Both the position numbers and the translations under genes were made by a program. From Williamsia serinedens (GTDB lineage: Bacteria; Actinomycetota; Actinomycetes; Mycobacteriales; Mycobacteriaceae), in assembly GCF_024171725.1 (NCBI RefSeq), contig NZ_JAMTCG010000004.1, positions 124,001-188,000 of the forward strand: a DNA stretch of 64,000 bases, in the 5' to 3' direction. Position 1 is the first letter of the stretch. Each line of letters starts with the position of its first letter. Of the stretch, positions 51,513 through 59,741 are shown piece after piece. Under the pieces are notes generated by a model. The model did not search any database. It saw only the letters and a program-made list of their open reading frames with translations, and was not told the DNA's origin.

Positions 51513-51818
51513 TTAGGCCGCGTCGGGCCACCACCGAGCCGCCTCGACGTCGACCACCCCGCGGCGCAGCGGCGTCCCCTCGATGTGCCAGTGCTCCTGC
51601 GCGTCGACGACGAGGTGCGCGGGCAGCGTCCCGTTCGCCCGGACCACCCGCCACCAGGCGACCGCGGCGCCCTCCCGCGCCATCACTCCCCCCACGCCCC
51701 GCGGCCCGCCGCGGTGCAGGTACTCGGCGATGTCGCCGTAGGTCATCACCCGCCCCGGCGGGATCCGGTCGACCACGTCGAGCACCAGCGCCGCGAACTC
51801 CTCCTGCGCCTCACCCAC
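51513..51818 (-). CDS. alkyltransferase-like (ATL) protein, MGMT family without active Cys
   Basis: 101 residues corresponding to the DNA-binding half of O6-alkylguanine-DNA alkyltransferases (VLDVVDRIPPGRVMTYGDIAEYL). The usual PCHR active site reads AWWRVVRANG, so the reactive Cys is replaced by Trp, as in ATL proteins, which flag alkylated bases for excision repair. The GTG start at 51818 lies at the end of REP-like copy 1. Its stop overlaps the -10 box of the LLM gene. Confidence 0.85.
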   Translation of the reverse strand: MGEAQEEFAALVLDVVDRIPPGRVMTYGDIAEYLHRGGPRGVGGVMAREGAAVAWWRVVRANGTLPAHLVVDAQEHWHIEGTPLRRGVVDVEAARWWPDAA

Positions 51819-51823
51819 CCGAC

Positions 51824-51871
51824 AATCCGTAGCAGTTCTTCCCGCTGAGCGGGAAACATCGCTACCGATCC
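51824..51871. repeat. REP-like palindrome, copy 1
   Basis: Core hairpin TTCCCGC-TGA-GCGGGAA at 51839-51855, flanked by AATCCGTAGCAG and CATCGCTACCGATCC. Nearly identical to copy 2 (52335) over about 48 bases. The TAG stop of the YdeI-like gene lies inside it. Confidence 0.88.
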
Positions 51872-52329
51872 CCGAGTTCCGCCACGAGCGCACGGATCCT
51901 GCGCTCCCTCGTGGCGGCGGCTGCCGCGCCGTCGATGTGCGCGAGCGCGCGCCGACGCTGCGCCGGCGTCCGGCGGTCGAAGGCAGCGACCGTGCCACTC
52001 GCCTCCAAGGCCTCGAGGACGTCGTCGTCGATGGGCACCAGGTCGGGATCCACGGGCCGCAACTGACACCGGACGAGGTCACCGGCCTCGGCGCGCAGAC
52101 GACGCTGCATCGAGCTGCCGATGTAGACGAAGGCCCCGTCCATCACGTCCTGATCGGCCTTGTTGATGCCCACGTTCACGGCGAGGTCGTCCAGCCACCC
52201 TGCGAGTCGCCGTGTGTTCATCTCGCGGGCCGCTGCTTCGAGTTCGCGGGGCAGTCGGATCACGACGTATTCGTTTCGTCCCCAGACCATCTGCCGGAGC
52301 ACCGCCTCGAACTCGACGAGATCGTCCAC
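51862..52329 (-). CDS. DUF1905/YdeI-OmpD-associated family protein
   Basis: 155 residues. The N-terminal half (FEAVLRQMVWGRNEYVVIRL) is a DUF1905 small beta-barrel domain; the C-terminal half (DDDVLEALEASGTVAAF; RRTPAQRRRALAHIDGA) is the YdeI-type helical region. No enzymatic role is known. GTG at 52329 sits at the edge of REP-like copy 2, and the TAG stop is inside copy 1, so both ends touch repeats. The frame remains open through the repeat, so the start is not certain. Confidence 0.8.
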   Translation of the reverse strand: MDDLVEFEAVLRQMVWGRNEYVVIRLPRELEAAAREMNTRRLAGWLDDLAVNVGINKADQDVMDGAFVYIGSSMQRRLRAEAGDLVRCQLRPVDPDLVPIDDDVLEALEASGTVAAFDRRTPAQRRRALAHIDGAAAAATRERRIRALVAELGDR

Positions 52330-52334
52330 CCGAC

Positions 52335-52382
52335 AATCCGTAGCAGTTCTTCCCGCTGAGCGGGAAACATCGCCACCGATTC
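52335..52382. repeat. REP-like palindrome, copy 2
   Basis: Same sequence as copy 1 with one change in the arm (CGCCACC for CGCTACC). Core TTCCCGC-TGA-GCGGGAA at 52350-52366. The shared sequence reaches into the start codon of the YdeI-like gene. Confidence 0.88.
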
Positions 52383-52405
52383 GGGCATCTGTCAGGGTGG
52401 GCAGC

Positions 52406-52894
52406 GTGATCGGTCGTCCCGGATGGGTTGTCGCGCGGTGGGTACGCCGCGCCGCGTGGTGGGTGTTCGTCGTGGTCGCGCTCGTCGCCGGTCGCGTGAG
52501 CTGGTTCGGCTTCGGCCAGACCCCCGAGGTCACGTACCACGGGTCGTACCAGCCGCTGAACGGCGTGACGGACTCGAGCGCGTACGGAACAGCACTGACC
52601 GTCAGCGACGTCGTCGAGGGCGGGGTGGGCTGGGCCGGACCCGTCACCGCGGCCGCCGCGGCGGTCGTCGTCGTCGCCGCCATCGTGCAGGCGGACGCGG
52701 CACGCCGCGGTGCCCTGATGACGGTGCTCCTGATCGCGATCCCCGTCGTCGCCGTCCTCACGGTGGTCGCGGCCGTCAACAGCATCGACGGGGTCCTCGC
52801 GCATCCGGAGCTGCTCATCGCCGTCGTGTTGGGCGCGACCGCGATCCGCGAGGCCGCAACCGTCGTGGCGCGACCCGCGCAAACGGATCCGTAG
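52406..52894 (+). CDS. small membrane protein, unknown
   Basis: About 162 residues with an N-terminal helix (WWVFVVVALVAGRVSWFGFG), an exposed segment (YHGSYQPLNGVTDSSAYG) and three further hydrophobic segments. No family recognised. GTG at 52406 is preceded by AGGGTGGG; GTG at 52397 is an alternative. It is the only plus-strand gene between REP-like copies 2 and 3. Confidence 0.65.
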   Translation: MIGRPGWVVARWVRRAAWWVFVVVALVAGRVSWFGFGQTPEVTYHGSYQPLNGVTDSSAYGTALTVSDVVEGGVGWAGPVTAAAAAVVVVAAIVQADAARRGALMTVLLIAIPVVAVLTVVAAVNSIDGVLAHPELLIAVVLGATAIREAATVVARPAQTDP

Positions 52895-52935
52895 CACCTC
52901 GTGTCGTCAGGCGACACGGACTGCTACCGACCATG

Positions 52936-53343
52936 TCAGCGCAGGACGCCGACGATCAGCAGGACGACGGCGACGATCATCGCCGGCGCGAGCGTGAGGA
53001 GCAGTCCGTCGACGACGGTCTCCTTGCCCCCCGACGCGAAGTGGTCACCGGACGCGGCCGGCGCGAAACGCCTGCCCGCGCCCCAGATCGCGCCGAGTTG
53101 AGTGGCAAGCCAGTTGGCGTAGGTGCCGTAGATCAGGAGCACCACGGTGACCGCATCCAGCACGTGCGGCAGATCGACGTGGGGCCAGAGCAGACCGACG
53201 ATCACGAGCAACGGGCCGTTCGTCATGCCCTGCAGGTGGCTGGCCAGCCCCATGCGCGGGTTGGTCAGCGCAGGGACCGCCAGCCCGGTCAGGAGGCCGA
53301 GCAGCAGGAGGATCAAGCCGGATGCGATGAGCACCGTCGCCAT
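52936..53343 (-). CDS. hydroxylaminobenzene mutase-like membrane protein
   Basis: 135 residues, four hydrophobic helices. The stretches LLTGLAVPALTNPRMGLASH, LQGMTNGPLLVIVGLLWP and YGTYANWLATQLGAIWGAG match HabA/HabB of nitrobenzene degraders, which rearrange hydroxylaminobenzene to 2-aminophenol. No nitroreductase is next to it, so its natural substrate is open. TATCAT (53351-53356, minus strand) lies 7 bases before the ATG. Confidence 0.78.
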   Translation of the reverse strand: MATVLIASGLILLLLGLLTGLAVPALTNPRMGLASHLQGMTNGPLLVIVGLLWPHVDLPHVLDAVTVVLLIYGTYANWLATQLGAIWGAGRRFAPAASGDHFASGGKETVVDGLLLTLAPAMIVAVVLLIVGVLR

Positions 53344-53381
53344 CGACGGGATGATAGACGTGCAGGCGTGTGCGGTCGGTG

Positions 53382-53432
53382 CGAATCCGTAGCGATTGTT
53401 CCCGCTGAGCGGGAAGAATTGCTACGGATTCG
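53382..53432. repeat. REP-like palindrome, copy 3
   Basis: The most symmetrical copy: perfect 12-bp outer arms CGAATCCGTAGC / GCTACGGATTCG around the core TTCCCGC-TGA-GCGGGAA (53399-53415). The TAG stop of the acetyltransferase gene lies in the right arm. Confidence 0.9.
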
Positions 53433-54120
53433 TACGTAGTGGCGCGCGTTGGCGGCCGTCGGCATCGAAGTTGGCAGGGTCGAGCCATGCCTCGAATGCC
53501 GCGCGGCTCGTCGGCCATTCACCGTCGGTGATGGAGAACCATGCGGTGTCGCGGCTGCGACCCTTGTAGACGACGAGGTGCCGGAAGGTGCCCTCGTAGG
53601 TGAAGCCCAGGCGCGCGGCAGCACGCCGCGACGGCTCGTTGAGGCTGTCGCACTTCCACTCGTACCGGCGGTAGCCGAGCTCGAAGGCGTGCCGCATCAG
53701 CAGGTATTGCGCCTCGGTCGACGCTTGCGTCCCCTGCAGGGCACGCGAGAACATCACGTACCCGACCTCGACGACACCGTTCGCCGGGTCCTGTCGCATC
53801 AACGCGAGCGTCCCGACCGCGCGGCCGGTGCCGGTGTCGACGACGGCGAACAGCAGCGGGTCCTGCCCTGCCGCAGCGGGTTCCGCCCACGCGAGGAACT
53901 CCTCGCTCGTCGCGAACGGGCCGAGCGGGAGGTAGGTCCAGTCACGGTCGTCGGGCGCCGCAGCGTAGGCGGCGAACAGGTCGTCGGCGTGCCGGTCGAC
54001 GTCGAGCGGCTCGAGCGTGCAGTGCGTCCCGCGCAGCACGACCCGCGACGGCGCCGGCGGCGGTGTCCACCCGGGAAGCGACGGTCCGATCGGCTGTCCG
54101 AACTCGTTCGTCCTCGTCAC
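53422..54120 (-). CDS. GNAT-family N-acetyltransferase (RimJ/RimL type)
   Basis: 232 residues. It has the GNAT fold of ribosomal-protein acetyltransferases: LRGTHCTLEPLDVDRHADDL, GTLALMRQDPANGVVEVGYV, YRRYEWKCDSLNEPSRRAA (acetyl-CoA binding) and LGFTYEGTFRHLVVYKGRSR. The C-terminus ends in sequence from REP-like copy 3 (last residues RTNP, stop TAG). Target unknown. Confidence 0.87.
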   Translation of the reverse strand: MTRTNEFGQPIGPSLPGWTPPPAPSRVVLRGTHCTLEPLDVDRHADDLFAAYAAAPDDRDWTYLPLGPFATSEEFLAWAEPAAAGQDPLLFAVVDTGTGRAVGTLALMRQDPANGVVEVGYVMFSRALQGTQASTEAQYLLMRHAFELGYRRYEWKCDSLNEPSRRAAARLGFTYEGTFRHLVVYKGRSRDTAWFSITDGEWPTSRAAFEAWLDPANFDADGRQRAPLRTNP

Positions 54121-54143
54121 GCGGGCGATCGTCTCACGATGCG

Positions 54144-54698
54144 TCAGCCCAGTTGCGCGGCGAGTGCTCGCAGCTTCGGGATCTGGGTGGTCGGCGCGGT
54201 GGAGATCGACGTCGCGAGTTCCCGCGCCGGCCCGTACACCCCCGACGCCAGCTCTCGCTGCGCCATCGCCGCGGCGCCGGTCTCACTGTTCGCCGAGTCC
54301 AGCAGGAAGGCGCGGTCGAAGGCCGTCCCCGACATGGTCCGCAGCCCGGCCAGCGTCGGGTCGGTGATGTACCCGTCGGGCATCGAGGAACCCGCGGCCG
54401 TCGACAGCAACGACCACTGACTCTTCCAGCCGTCGAGCTTCTGCAGCTCCGGCGTCTGCTGCGACACGATCAGCCGCCCGTAGTCGACCACGCGCGGGTC
54501 ACTGCCCTTGTCGGCCGCGAACTGTCCGACCTCGATCGCCCGCTGGTGATGGCGCGCCATGGCCACGACGAACGCGTCGTCGGTGGCGTTGTGGGTCGTG
54601 GCAGCGGGCGATGAATCGCCCCCGCACGCAGCCGTGACCACCACGCCGATGACGGCAAACACGACGAACAGGGTCGATCGGAGACGTGTAAGGCGCAT
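54144..54698 (-). CDS. DUF305 lipoprotein
   Basis: 184 residues with a lipobox VVTAACGG. DUF305 proteins have a ferritin-like helical bundle; the MARHHQRAIEVGQFAAD and ELQKLDGWKSQW segments are typical. Some bind copper or act in metal stress, but the function here is not known. Located 27 bases before the end of ychF, opposite side of the short gap. Confidence 0.85.
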   Translation of the reverse strand: MRLTRLRSTLFVVFAVIGVVVTAACGGDSSPAATTHNATDDAFVVAMARHHQRAIEVGQFAADKGSDPRVVDYGRLIVSQQTPELQKLDGWKSQWSLLSTAAGSSMPDGYITDPTLAGLRTMSGTAFDRAFLLDSANSETGAAAMAQRELASGVYGPARELATSISTAPTTQIPKLRALAAQLG

Positions 54699-54725
54699 GG
54701 ATCCAGTGTGCCCGCGCCCGAGGAC

Positions 54726-55805
54726 TCAGACGTTGAAGCGGAACTCGACGACGTCGCCGTCGTGCATGACGTAGTCCTTGCCCTCCATGCGGACCTTGCC
54801 GGCGGCCTTGGCGGCGGCCATCGAGCCGGCGGCGTCGAGGTCGTCGAAGGAGACGATCTCGGCCTTGATGAAGCCCTTCTCGAAGTCGGTGTGGATGACG
54901 CCGGCGGCCTTGGGGGCGGTGTCGCCCTTGTGGATCGTCCAGGCGCGCGACTCCTTCGGCCCGGCGGTCAGGTACGTCTGCAGTCCGAGGGTGTGGAACC
55001 CGGCGCGCGCCAACGAGTGCAGGCCCGGCTCGGTCTGGCCGATCGAGTCGAGGAGTTCCTGCGCGTCCTCGGCGTCGAGCTCGAGCAGCTCGCTCTCCAC
55101 CTTCGCGTCGAGGAACACCGCATCAGCGGGGGCGACGGCCGCCCGCAGCTCGTCCTTGCGCGCGTCGTCGGTGAGCACGGACTCGTCGGCGTTGAACACG
55201 TAGAGGAACGGCTTGGTCGTCATCAGGTGCAGCTCGCGCAGCGACGACAGGTCGATCGAATCCTTCTGCGAGAACAGGGTCTTGCCCGAGTTCAGCAGCT
55301 CCGACGCCTTCTGGGCCGCAGCGAGCGTCTCGGCCAGGTCCTTGTTCTTGCGGGCGTCCTTCTCCAGCCGCGGGATCGCCTTCTCCAGCGTCTGCAGATC
55401 GGCGAGGATCAGCTCGGTCTCGATCACCTCGATGTCGGCGAGCGGGTCGACGCGGCCGTCGACGTGCACGACGTCGTCGTCGGCGAACACCCGCACCACC
55501 TGGCAGATCGCGTCGGCCTCGCGGATGTTGGCGAGGAACTGATTGCCCATCCCCTCGCCCTCAGAGGCGCCCTTCACGATGCCCGCGATGTCGACGAACG
55601 AGACCGTCGCGGGCAGGATGCGCTCGCTGTTGTGGATCTCCGCCAGCCGACCGAGCCGCGCGTCGGGCAACTCGACGACGCCGACGTTCGGCTCGATGGT
55701 CGCGAACGGGTAGTTGGCGGCCAGCACGTCGTTGCGCGTCAGGGCGTTGAACAGGGTCGACTTGCCGACGTTGGGCAGGCCGACGATTCCGAGGGTGAGA
55801 CTCAC
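54726..55805 (-). CDS. ychF: OBG-type ATPase/GTPase YchF
   Basis: 359 residues, highly conserved. G1 [13 protein letters not shown]3 [16 protein letters not shown], the unusual NADE-like specificity motif ([11 protein letters not shown]) that favours ATP, and the C-terminal TGS domain ([19 protein letters not shown], then DVVEFRFNV). It associates with ribosomes and acts in stress responses. TAGAGT (55814-55819, minus strand) is 8 bases before the GTG at 55805. Confidence 0.96.
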   Translation of the reverse strand: MSLTLGIVGLPNVGKSTLFNALTRNDVLAANYPFATIEPNVGVVELPDARLGRLAEIHNSERILPATVSFVDIAGIVKGASEGEGMGNQFLANIREADAICQVVRVFADDDVVHVDGRVDPLADIEVIETELILADLQTLEKAIPRLEKDARKNKDLAETLAAAQKASELLNSGKTLFSQKDSIDLSSLRELHLMTTKPFLYVFNADESVLTDDARKDELRAAVAPADAVFLDAKVESELLELDAEDAQELLDSIGQTEPGLHSLARAGFHTLGLQTYLTAGPKESRAWTIHKGDTAPKAAGVIHTDFEKGFIKAEIVSFDDLDAAGSMAAAKAAGKVRMEGKDYVMHDGDVVEFRFNV

Positions 55806-55864
55806 GGGTGACCACTCTAGGTTTCACCACCCCGGACCGACGACACGCCCTCGCTGAGCAGGGA

Positions 55865-56761
55865 CTACGCGTCCGCGGGGGCGAGCACGATGTCGAACCA
55901 AACGCTCGACCACGACCCGCCGACCTTGCGCCCATCCGGGGTGGGTTCGTCCGCCGCGTGTTCGACGAAGTCCTTGACCAGCGAGTCCTTGACGCCGAAG
56001 ACGCTGTCGCGGTCGAGGAGGTCGTCACCGCGGACGAAGATGTGCGTGACCAGACGACGGAGCCCGTCGGCCGTGACCATGAAGTGCAGATGGGACGCGC
56101 GGTAGGGCGACCGCCCGACCGCCTGCAGCATCCGTCCGACAGGACCGTCGTCCGGGATCGGGTAGGGCGTCGGCGTGATGCCCCAGAACCGGAACGAACC
56201 GTCGTCGTCGGAGAACAGGTGGGCGCGGGCGGCGACGCGCCCGTCGTCGTGCTGCACGTCGTAGAGGCCGTCGTCGTCGGCCTCCCACACCTCGAGGCGC
56301 GCACCGGCCACCGGAGAGCCGTCGGTGGTCGTCACGGTGCCCTCGACCCAGCACGGCTGACCCGGGGCGCCGAACGCCATGTCGCCACCCAGCTCGATCC
56401 GGGGCGCCCCCTCGACGAAGAACGGCCCGAACACCGTCGCCTCGGTCGCGTCGCCGCGCACCTCGTTGTTGATGGCGATGGTCTGCATCGACGCACCGAG
56501 GGTGTCGGAGAGGAGGACGAACTCCTGCCGCTTGTCGTCGGTGATGTGGCCGGCCTCGGTGAGGAACGCGATCGCCTGCTCCCACTCCTCCTCGGTCAGC
56601 CGCACGTCGCGCAGAAAGGCGTGCAGATGGCTGGTGAGCGACTGCATGACCTGGCGCAGTCGGGGGTTCTCGCAGCCGTCGAACGACCGGAGCACGCGCT
56701 CGACGACATCGTCCTCGACGGCACGTTGGTCGTCGGAGATCGGTTGGTGCTGAACGGTCAT
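55865..56761 (-). CDS. hydroxyquinol 1,2-dioxygenase (intradiol)
   Basis: 298 residues. The non-haem Fe(III) ligands of intradiol dioxygenases are visible at Tyr 167 (DGLYDVQ), Tyr 200 (PTPYPIP), His 224 and His 226 ([10 protein letters not shown]). The N-terminal helical linker domain ([20 protein letters not shown]) fits the hydroxyquinol/catechol dioxygenase group. The next gene upstream is maleylacetate reductase, which points to hydroxyquinol as substrate: ring cleavage gives maleylacetate. ATG overlaps the preceding stop as ATGA. Confidence 0.93.
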   Translation of the reverse strand: MTVQHQPISDDQRAVEDDVVERVLRSFDGCENPRLRQVMQSLTSHLHAFLRDVRLTEEEWEQAIAFLTEAGHITDDKRQEFVLLSDTLGASMQTIAINNEVRGDATEATVFGPFFVEGAPRIELGGDMAFGAPGQPCWVEGTVTTTDGSPVAGARLEVWEADDDGLYDVQHDDGRVAARAHLFSDDDGSFRFWGITPTPYPIPDDGPVGRMLQAVGRSPYRASHLHFMVTADGLRRLVTHIFVRGDDLLDRDSVFGVKDSLVKDFVEHAADEPTPDGRKVGGSWSSVWFDIVLAPADA

Positions 56762-57825
56762 GGCTGATCGTCTCCCTCGTAGGCAGCTCGTAGGAGCTGG
56801 GTCAGTGCGTGCTCGGTGACCGGGGTCGGGTTGTCCGCGGGGATCGCGGCGAGGATGCGGGGCACGGCGGCCTCGATGCCGGACTCCGGCATCCCCAGAT
56901 CCTTCAACGCCGACGGGGCCGACACCGCGGCGCGCAGGTCGGCGAGTCCGGCGACGGCATCGTCGGCACCCAGCGCCCGGGCGATCCGGGCTACGGCGTC
57001 GGGGGCGTTCGATGCGTTGAACGCCAGGACGTGCGGCAACACCACGGCGTGCGTCGGGGCGTGCGGCAGGTCGAACATGCCGCCGAGCACATGGCAGATC
57101 TTGTGGTGCATCGCCGACCCCGCCGACGCGAACGCCACCGCCGCGAGGTAGGCGCCGTAGAGCGTGCGGTCGACGTCGTCCACCGCGTCCGACCGCGGTT
57201 CGGCGACGAGCCCGAGGAGTCCCTCGCGCAGGGCACGGATGCCCTCCTCGGCCAGTGCACGGTCGATCGGGTCGGCGCGGGGTGCCCACATCGCATCGAC
57301 ACCGTGCGCGAGCGCGTTCAACCCGCTCGCGACGGTGGCGTCGGTGGGCAGCGTCGTCAGCAGGGTGGCGTCGTAGACGACGCTGCGCGGCAGCACCCGG
57401 CGGTCCACCCCCGTCGTCTTCACGCCGTCCTCGGTGAGGCCCCACACGTCGGTCGCCTCGCTGCCGGAGAAGGTGGTGGGTACCGCGATCACGGGCAGGC
57501 CCGCGGTCAGGGCGACGGCTTTCGCCAGACCCGTCGTCGACCCGCCCCCGATGGCCACGACGACGTCCACACCGGCCTGCGACGCGACCTCCCGCGCACG
57601 CTGCGCCACCTCGACCGGGACATGCATGACCACCTCGGTGTGGCGCACCACGTCCGGGAGGCCGGCGACGATGGCGTCGACCCGGGCCCCGTCGCGGTCG
57701 GACGCGATCACCATCGCCCGTCGCGCGTCGAGCGCGATCACCTCGCCCTCGAGCGCCGACCGCGCGTCACCCGCGGCGAACACGACACGCTGCGGCAGGG
57801 TCTCGTGGACGAACGCCTCAGTCAC
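56758..57825 (-). CDS. maleylacetate reductase
   Basis: 355 residues of the iron-containing alcohol dehydrogenase superfamily. NAD(P) loop [38 protein letters not shown] and the metal-binding [22 protein letters not shown] are typical of maleylacetate reductase. It reduces maleylacetate to 3-oxoadipate. Its GTG overlaps the stop of the monooxygenase gene by 8 bases. Confidence 0.93.
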   Translation of the reverse strand: MTEAFVHETLPQRVVFAAGDARSALEGEVIALDARRAMVIASDRDGARVDAIVAGLPDVVRHTEVVMHVPVEVAQRAREVASQAGVDVVVAIGGGSTTGLAKAVALTAGLPVIAVPTTFSGSEATDVWGLTEDGVKTTGVDRRVLPRSVVYDATLLTTLPTDATVASGLNALAHGVDAMWAPRADPIDRALAEEGIRALREGLLGLVAEPRSDAVDDVDRTLYGAYLAAVAFASAGSAMHHKICHVLGGMFDLPHAPTHAVVLPHVLAFNASNAPDAVARIARALGADDAVAGLADLRAAVSAPSALKDLGMPESGIEAAVPRILAAIPADNPTPVTEHALTQLLRAAYEGDDQP

Positions 57826-59614
57826 GGCCGAGCACCGTCCTCATCGCCGAGGACAGCGCGGCCGTGGGGTCGTCAGGCAGGTCGTGGGAACGCCAGGCGA
57901 TGTGCTTGTCGGGCCGGACGAGGATCGCGCCGGACTCGTCGACCTCGCGCAACTTCGCCCAGTCGTAGTAGAGGTCGGTCACCGCGCAGCCCGGTCCGAT
58001 CACCACCGCCTCGAGCGGCACACCGAGCTCGCCGGCGACAGCGGTCGCGGCGTCCGCCCACGCGCCACCCGTCAGACCGGTGATCAGGGTCCACCGCGAG
58101 TAGGGCGCGAGGTCCATCATCGCCATGCGACGGGTGTTGTCGCCGACCCATGCGTGCGGCAGGTGCGCGCCCGGAGAGGTGCACATGACGTGGAAGAGAT
58201 CGGCGTCCTCGCGGCCGGACTGCGGGACCGGCGCGGTGCCGTCGGAGACGATCGCGCCCGAGCTGTAGAACTGGCCGAGCTCGACACCGTGGGCGTTGAA
58301 CTCGTAGTTCTTGGTGTCCATGGCCTTCAACAGGGCGGCCCGCTTGGCGGCACCCTCGGGTGTCGGGTCCTTGCGCTCGGCGATGGCCGCAGCCATCTCC
58401 TCCCCCTCGAGTCCGACGACGCCCAGTGCCTCGAACAGGTCGGAGAACTCGCGCGCCGAGCGGTTCGCGCGGGTGACGATCCGCTCGGCGACCGGCGCCC
58501 GTTCGGCGGTGTAGGAGTCGAGCAGCGACGGGCCGGCGTGACCGTCGAGCACCGCCGCGATCTTCCACGCGAGGTTGTAGGAGTCCTGCACCGAGGTGTT
58601 CGAGCCCAGGCCGTTCGACGGCGGGTGGCGGTGCACCGCGTCCCCGACGCAGAAGACCCGGCCGCGCTGGAGGTCCGTCGCGTACATCTCGTTGACGCCC
58701 CATAGGCTGTAGCCGGTGATCTCCGGCTCCAGGTCCGGGACGCCGAGCAGGTCGCGGATGATTCCGCGGGCCATGTCGTCGTCGAGTTCCGGTGGCGGGC
58801 CGGAGATGTCGTAGCCCCACACGATCAACCACTCGTCCCAGGGACGGACCATCCGGACCAACCCGGTGCCGATGCCGCCGACGTTCGACCCGGGTGCGAT
58901 CACCCAGTAGAGGACGCTGGGTCGGTGGTCGACGAGCGGTGCGATGTCGGCCCGGAAGGTGATGTTCATCGATCCGGCGATGTCCATCTGACCGGTGAAG
59001 GGCAGGCCGATGTCCTCGGCGATCCGCGACCGCGCCCCGTCGGCGCCGATGAGGTAGCGCGCCCGGATCCGGTACTCGAGACCGGTGAGTCGGTCGCGGA
59101 CCTCGACGGTGACGCCGTCGTCGTCCTGGGTGTGCCGCAGGTACTCGGTGGAGAACCGGGTCTGCGTCCCGCGGATGGTCGCGTTCCGCAGCAGGATCGG
59201 CTCGAGGTAGGTCTGCGGGATGTCGACGGTCAGGCACGGTGAGGCGAGCTGGTAGTCGGCCTCGCGGTCGGGCCGGGTCCCCCAGGTGCGGATACGACCG
59301 ATCTCCTCACCGGCGATCGCGGTGCAGAACACGGTGTCACCGATCATCTCGTGGGGTGTGGCCTCGGCCAGCACCTGTTCCTCGATCCCGAGGTCGCGGA
59401 ACACCTCCATCGACCGCTGGTTGGTGATGTGGGCGCGCGGGGTGTTCGCGGTCCACCGGTACTTGGTGATGAGGATGGTCGACACCCCCAGCTCGGACAG
59501 GAACAGGGCCGCGGCCGAGCCCGACGGCCCGGAGCCGACGATGAGCACGTCGGTCTCCACCACGCCGTGATCCGGCAGCTCCGTGTCCGCGATGCCGTCG
59601 TCGAAGGTCGCCAT
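57818..59614 (-). CDS. FAD-dependent phenol-type hydroxylase
   Basis: 598 residues of the aromatic-hydroxylase class with a C-terminal thioredoxin-like domain. FAD motifs VLIVGSGPSGSAAALFLSEL, RYLIGADGARSRIAED and FCVGDAVHRHPPSNGLGSNT are present. It resembles 2,4-dichlorophenol and resorcinol hydroxylases. As first gene of the operon it should hydroxylate a phenol, probably resorcinol or a related diphenol, to hydroxyquinol. An AGAGGCGG ribosome-binding site precedes ATG 59614. Confidence 0.9.
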   Translation of the reverse strand: MATFDDGIADTELPDHGVVETDVLIVGSGPSGSAAALFLSELGVSTILITKYRWTANTPRAHITNQRSMEVFRDLGIEEQVLAEATPHEMIGDTVFCTAIAGEEIGRIRTWGTRPDREADYQLASPCLTVDIPQTYLEPILLRNATIRGTQTRFSTEYLRHTQDDDGVTVEVRDRLTGLEYRIRARYLIGADGARSRIAEDIGLPFTGQMDIAGSMNITFRADIAPLVDHRPSVLYWVIAPGSNVGGIGTGLVRMVRPWDEWLIVWGYDISGPPPELDDDMARGIIRDLLGVPDLEPEITGYSLWGVNEMYATDLQRGRVFCVGDAVHRHPPSNGLGSNTSVQDSYNLAWKIAAVLDGHAGPSLLDSYTAERAPVAERIVTRANRSAREFSDLFEALGVVGLEGEEMAAAIAERKDPTPEGAAKRAALLKAMDTKNYEFNAHGVELGQFYSSGAIVSDGTAPVPQSGREDADLFHVMCTSPGAHLPHAWVGDNTRRMAMMDLAPYSRWTLITGLTGGAWADAATAVAGELGVPLEAVVIGPGCAVTDLYYDWAKLREVDESGAILVRPDKHIAWRSHDLPDDPTAALSSAMRTVLGRD

Positions 59615-59634
59615 CGATCCGCCTCTCTGCTGTA

Positions 59635-59675
59635 CGTGTCGCCGAGTGTGCGACGGTCCGTGTCGTCGGCGGGTG
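59635..59675. promoter_or_regulatory. paired direct repeats, candidate AraC binding sites
   Basis: CGTGTCGCCGAGTGTG (59635-59650) and CGTGTCGTCGGCGGGTG (59659-59675) are direct repeats 24 bases apart, in the divergent gap between the hydroxylase and the AraC gene. AraC-type activators often bind such tandem half-sites. Confidence 0.5.
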
Positions 59676-59741
59676 GGTCACGACCGAGATGGCGGAATCG
59701 AGGAAGAACCGACGCGGTGTGGCCTGTGTCACCATGGATCG

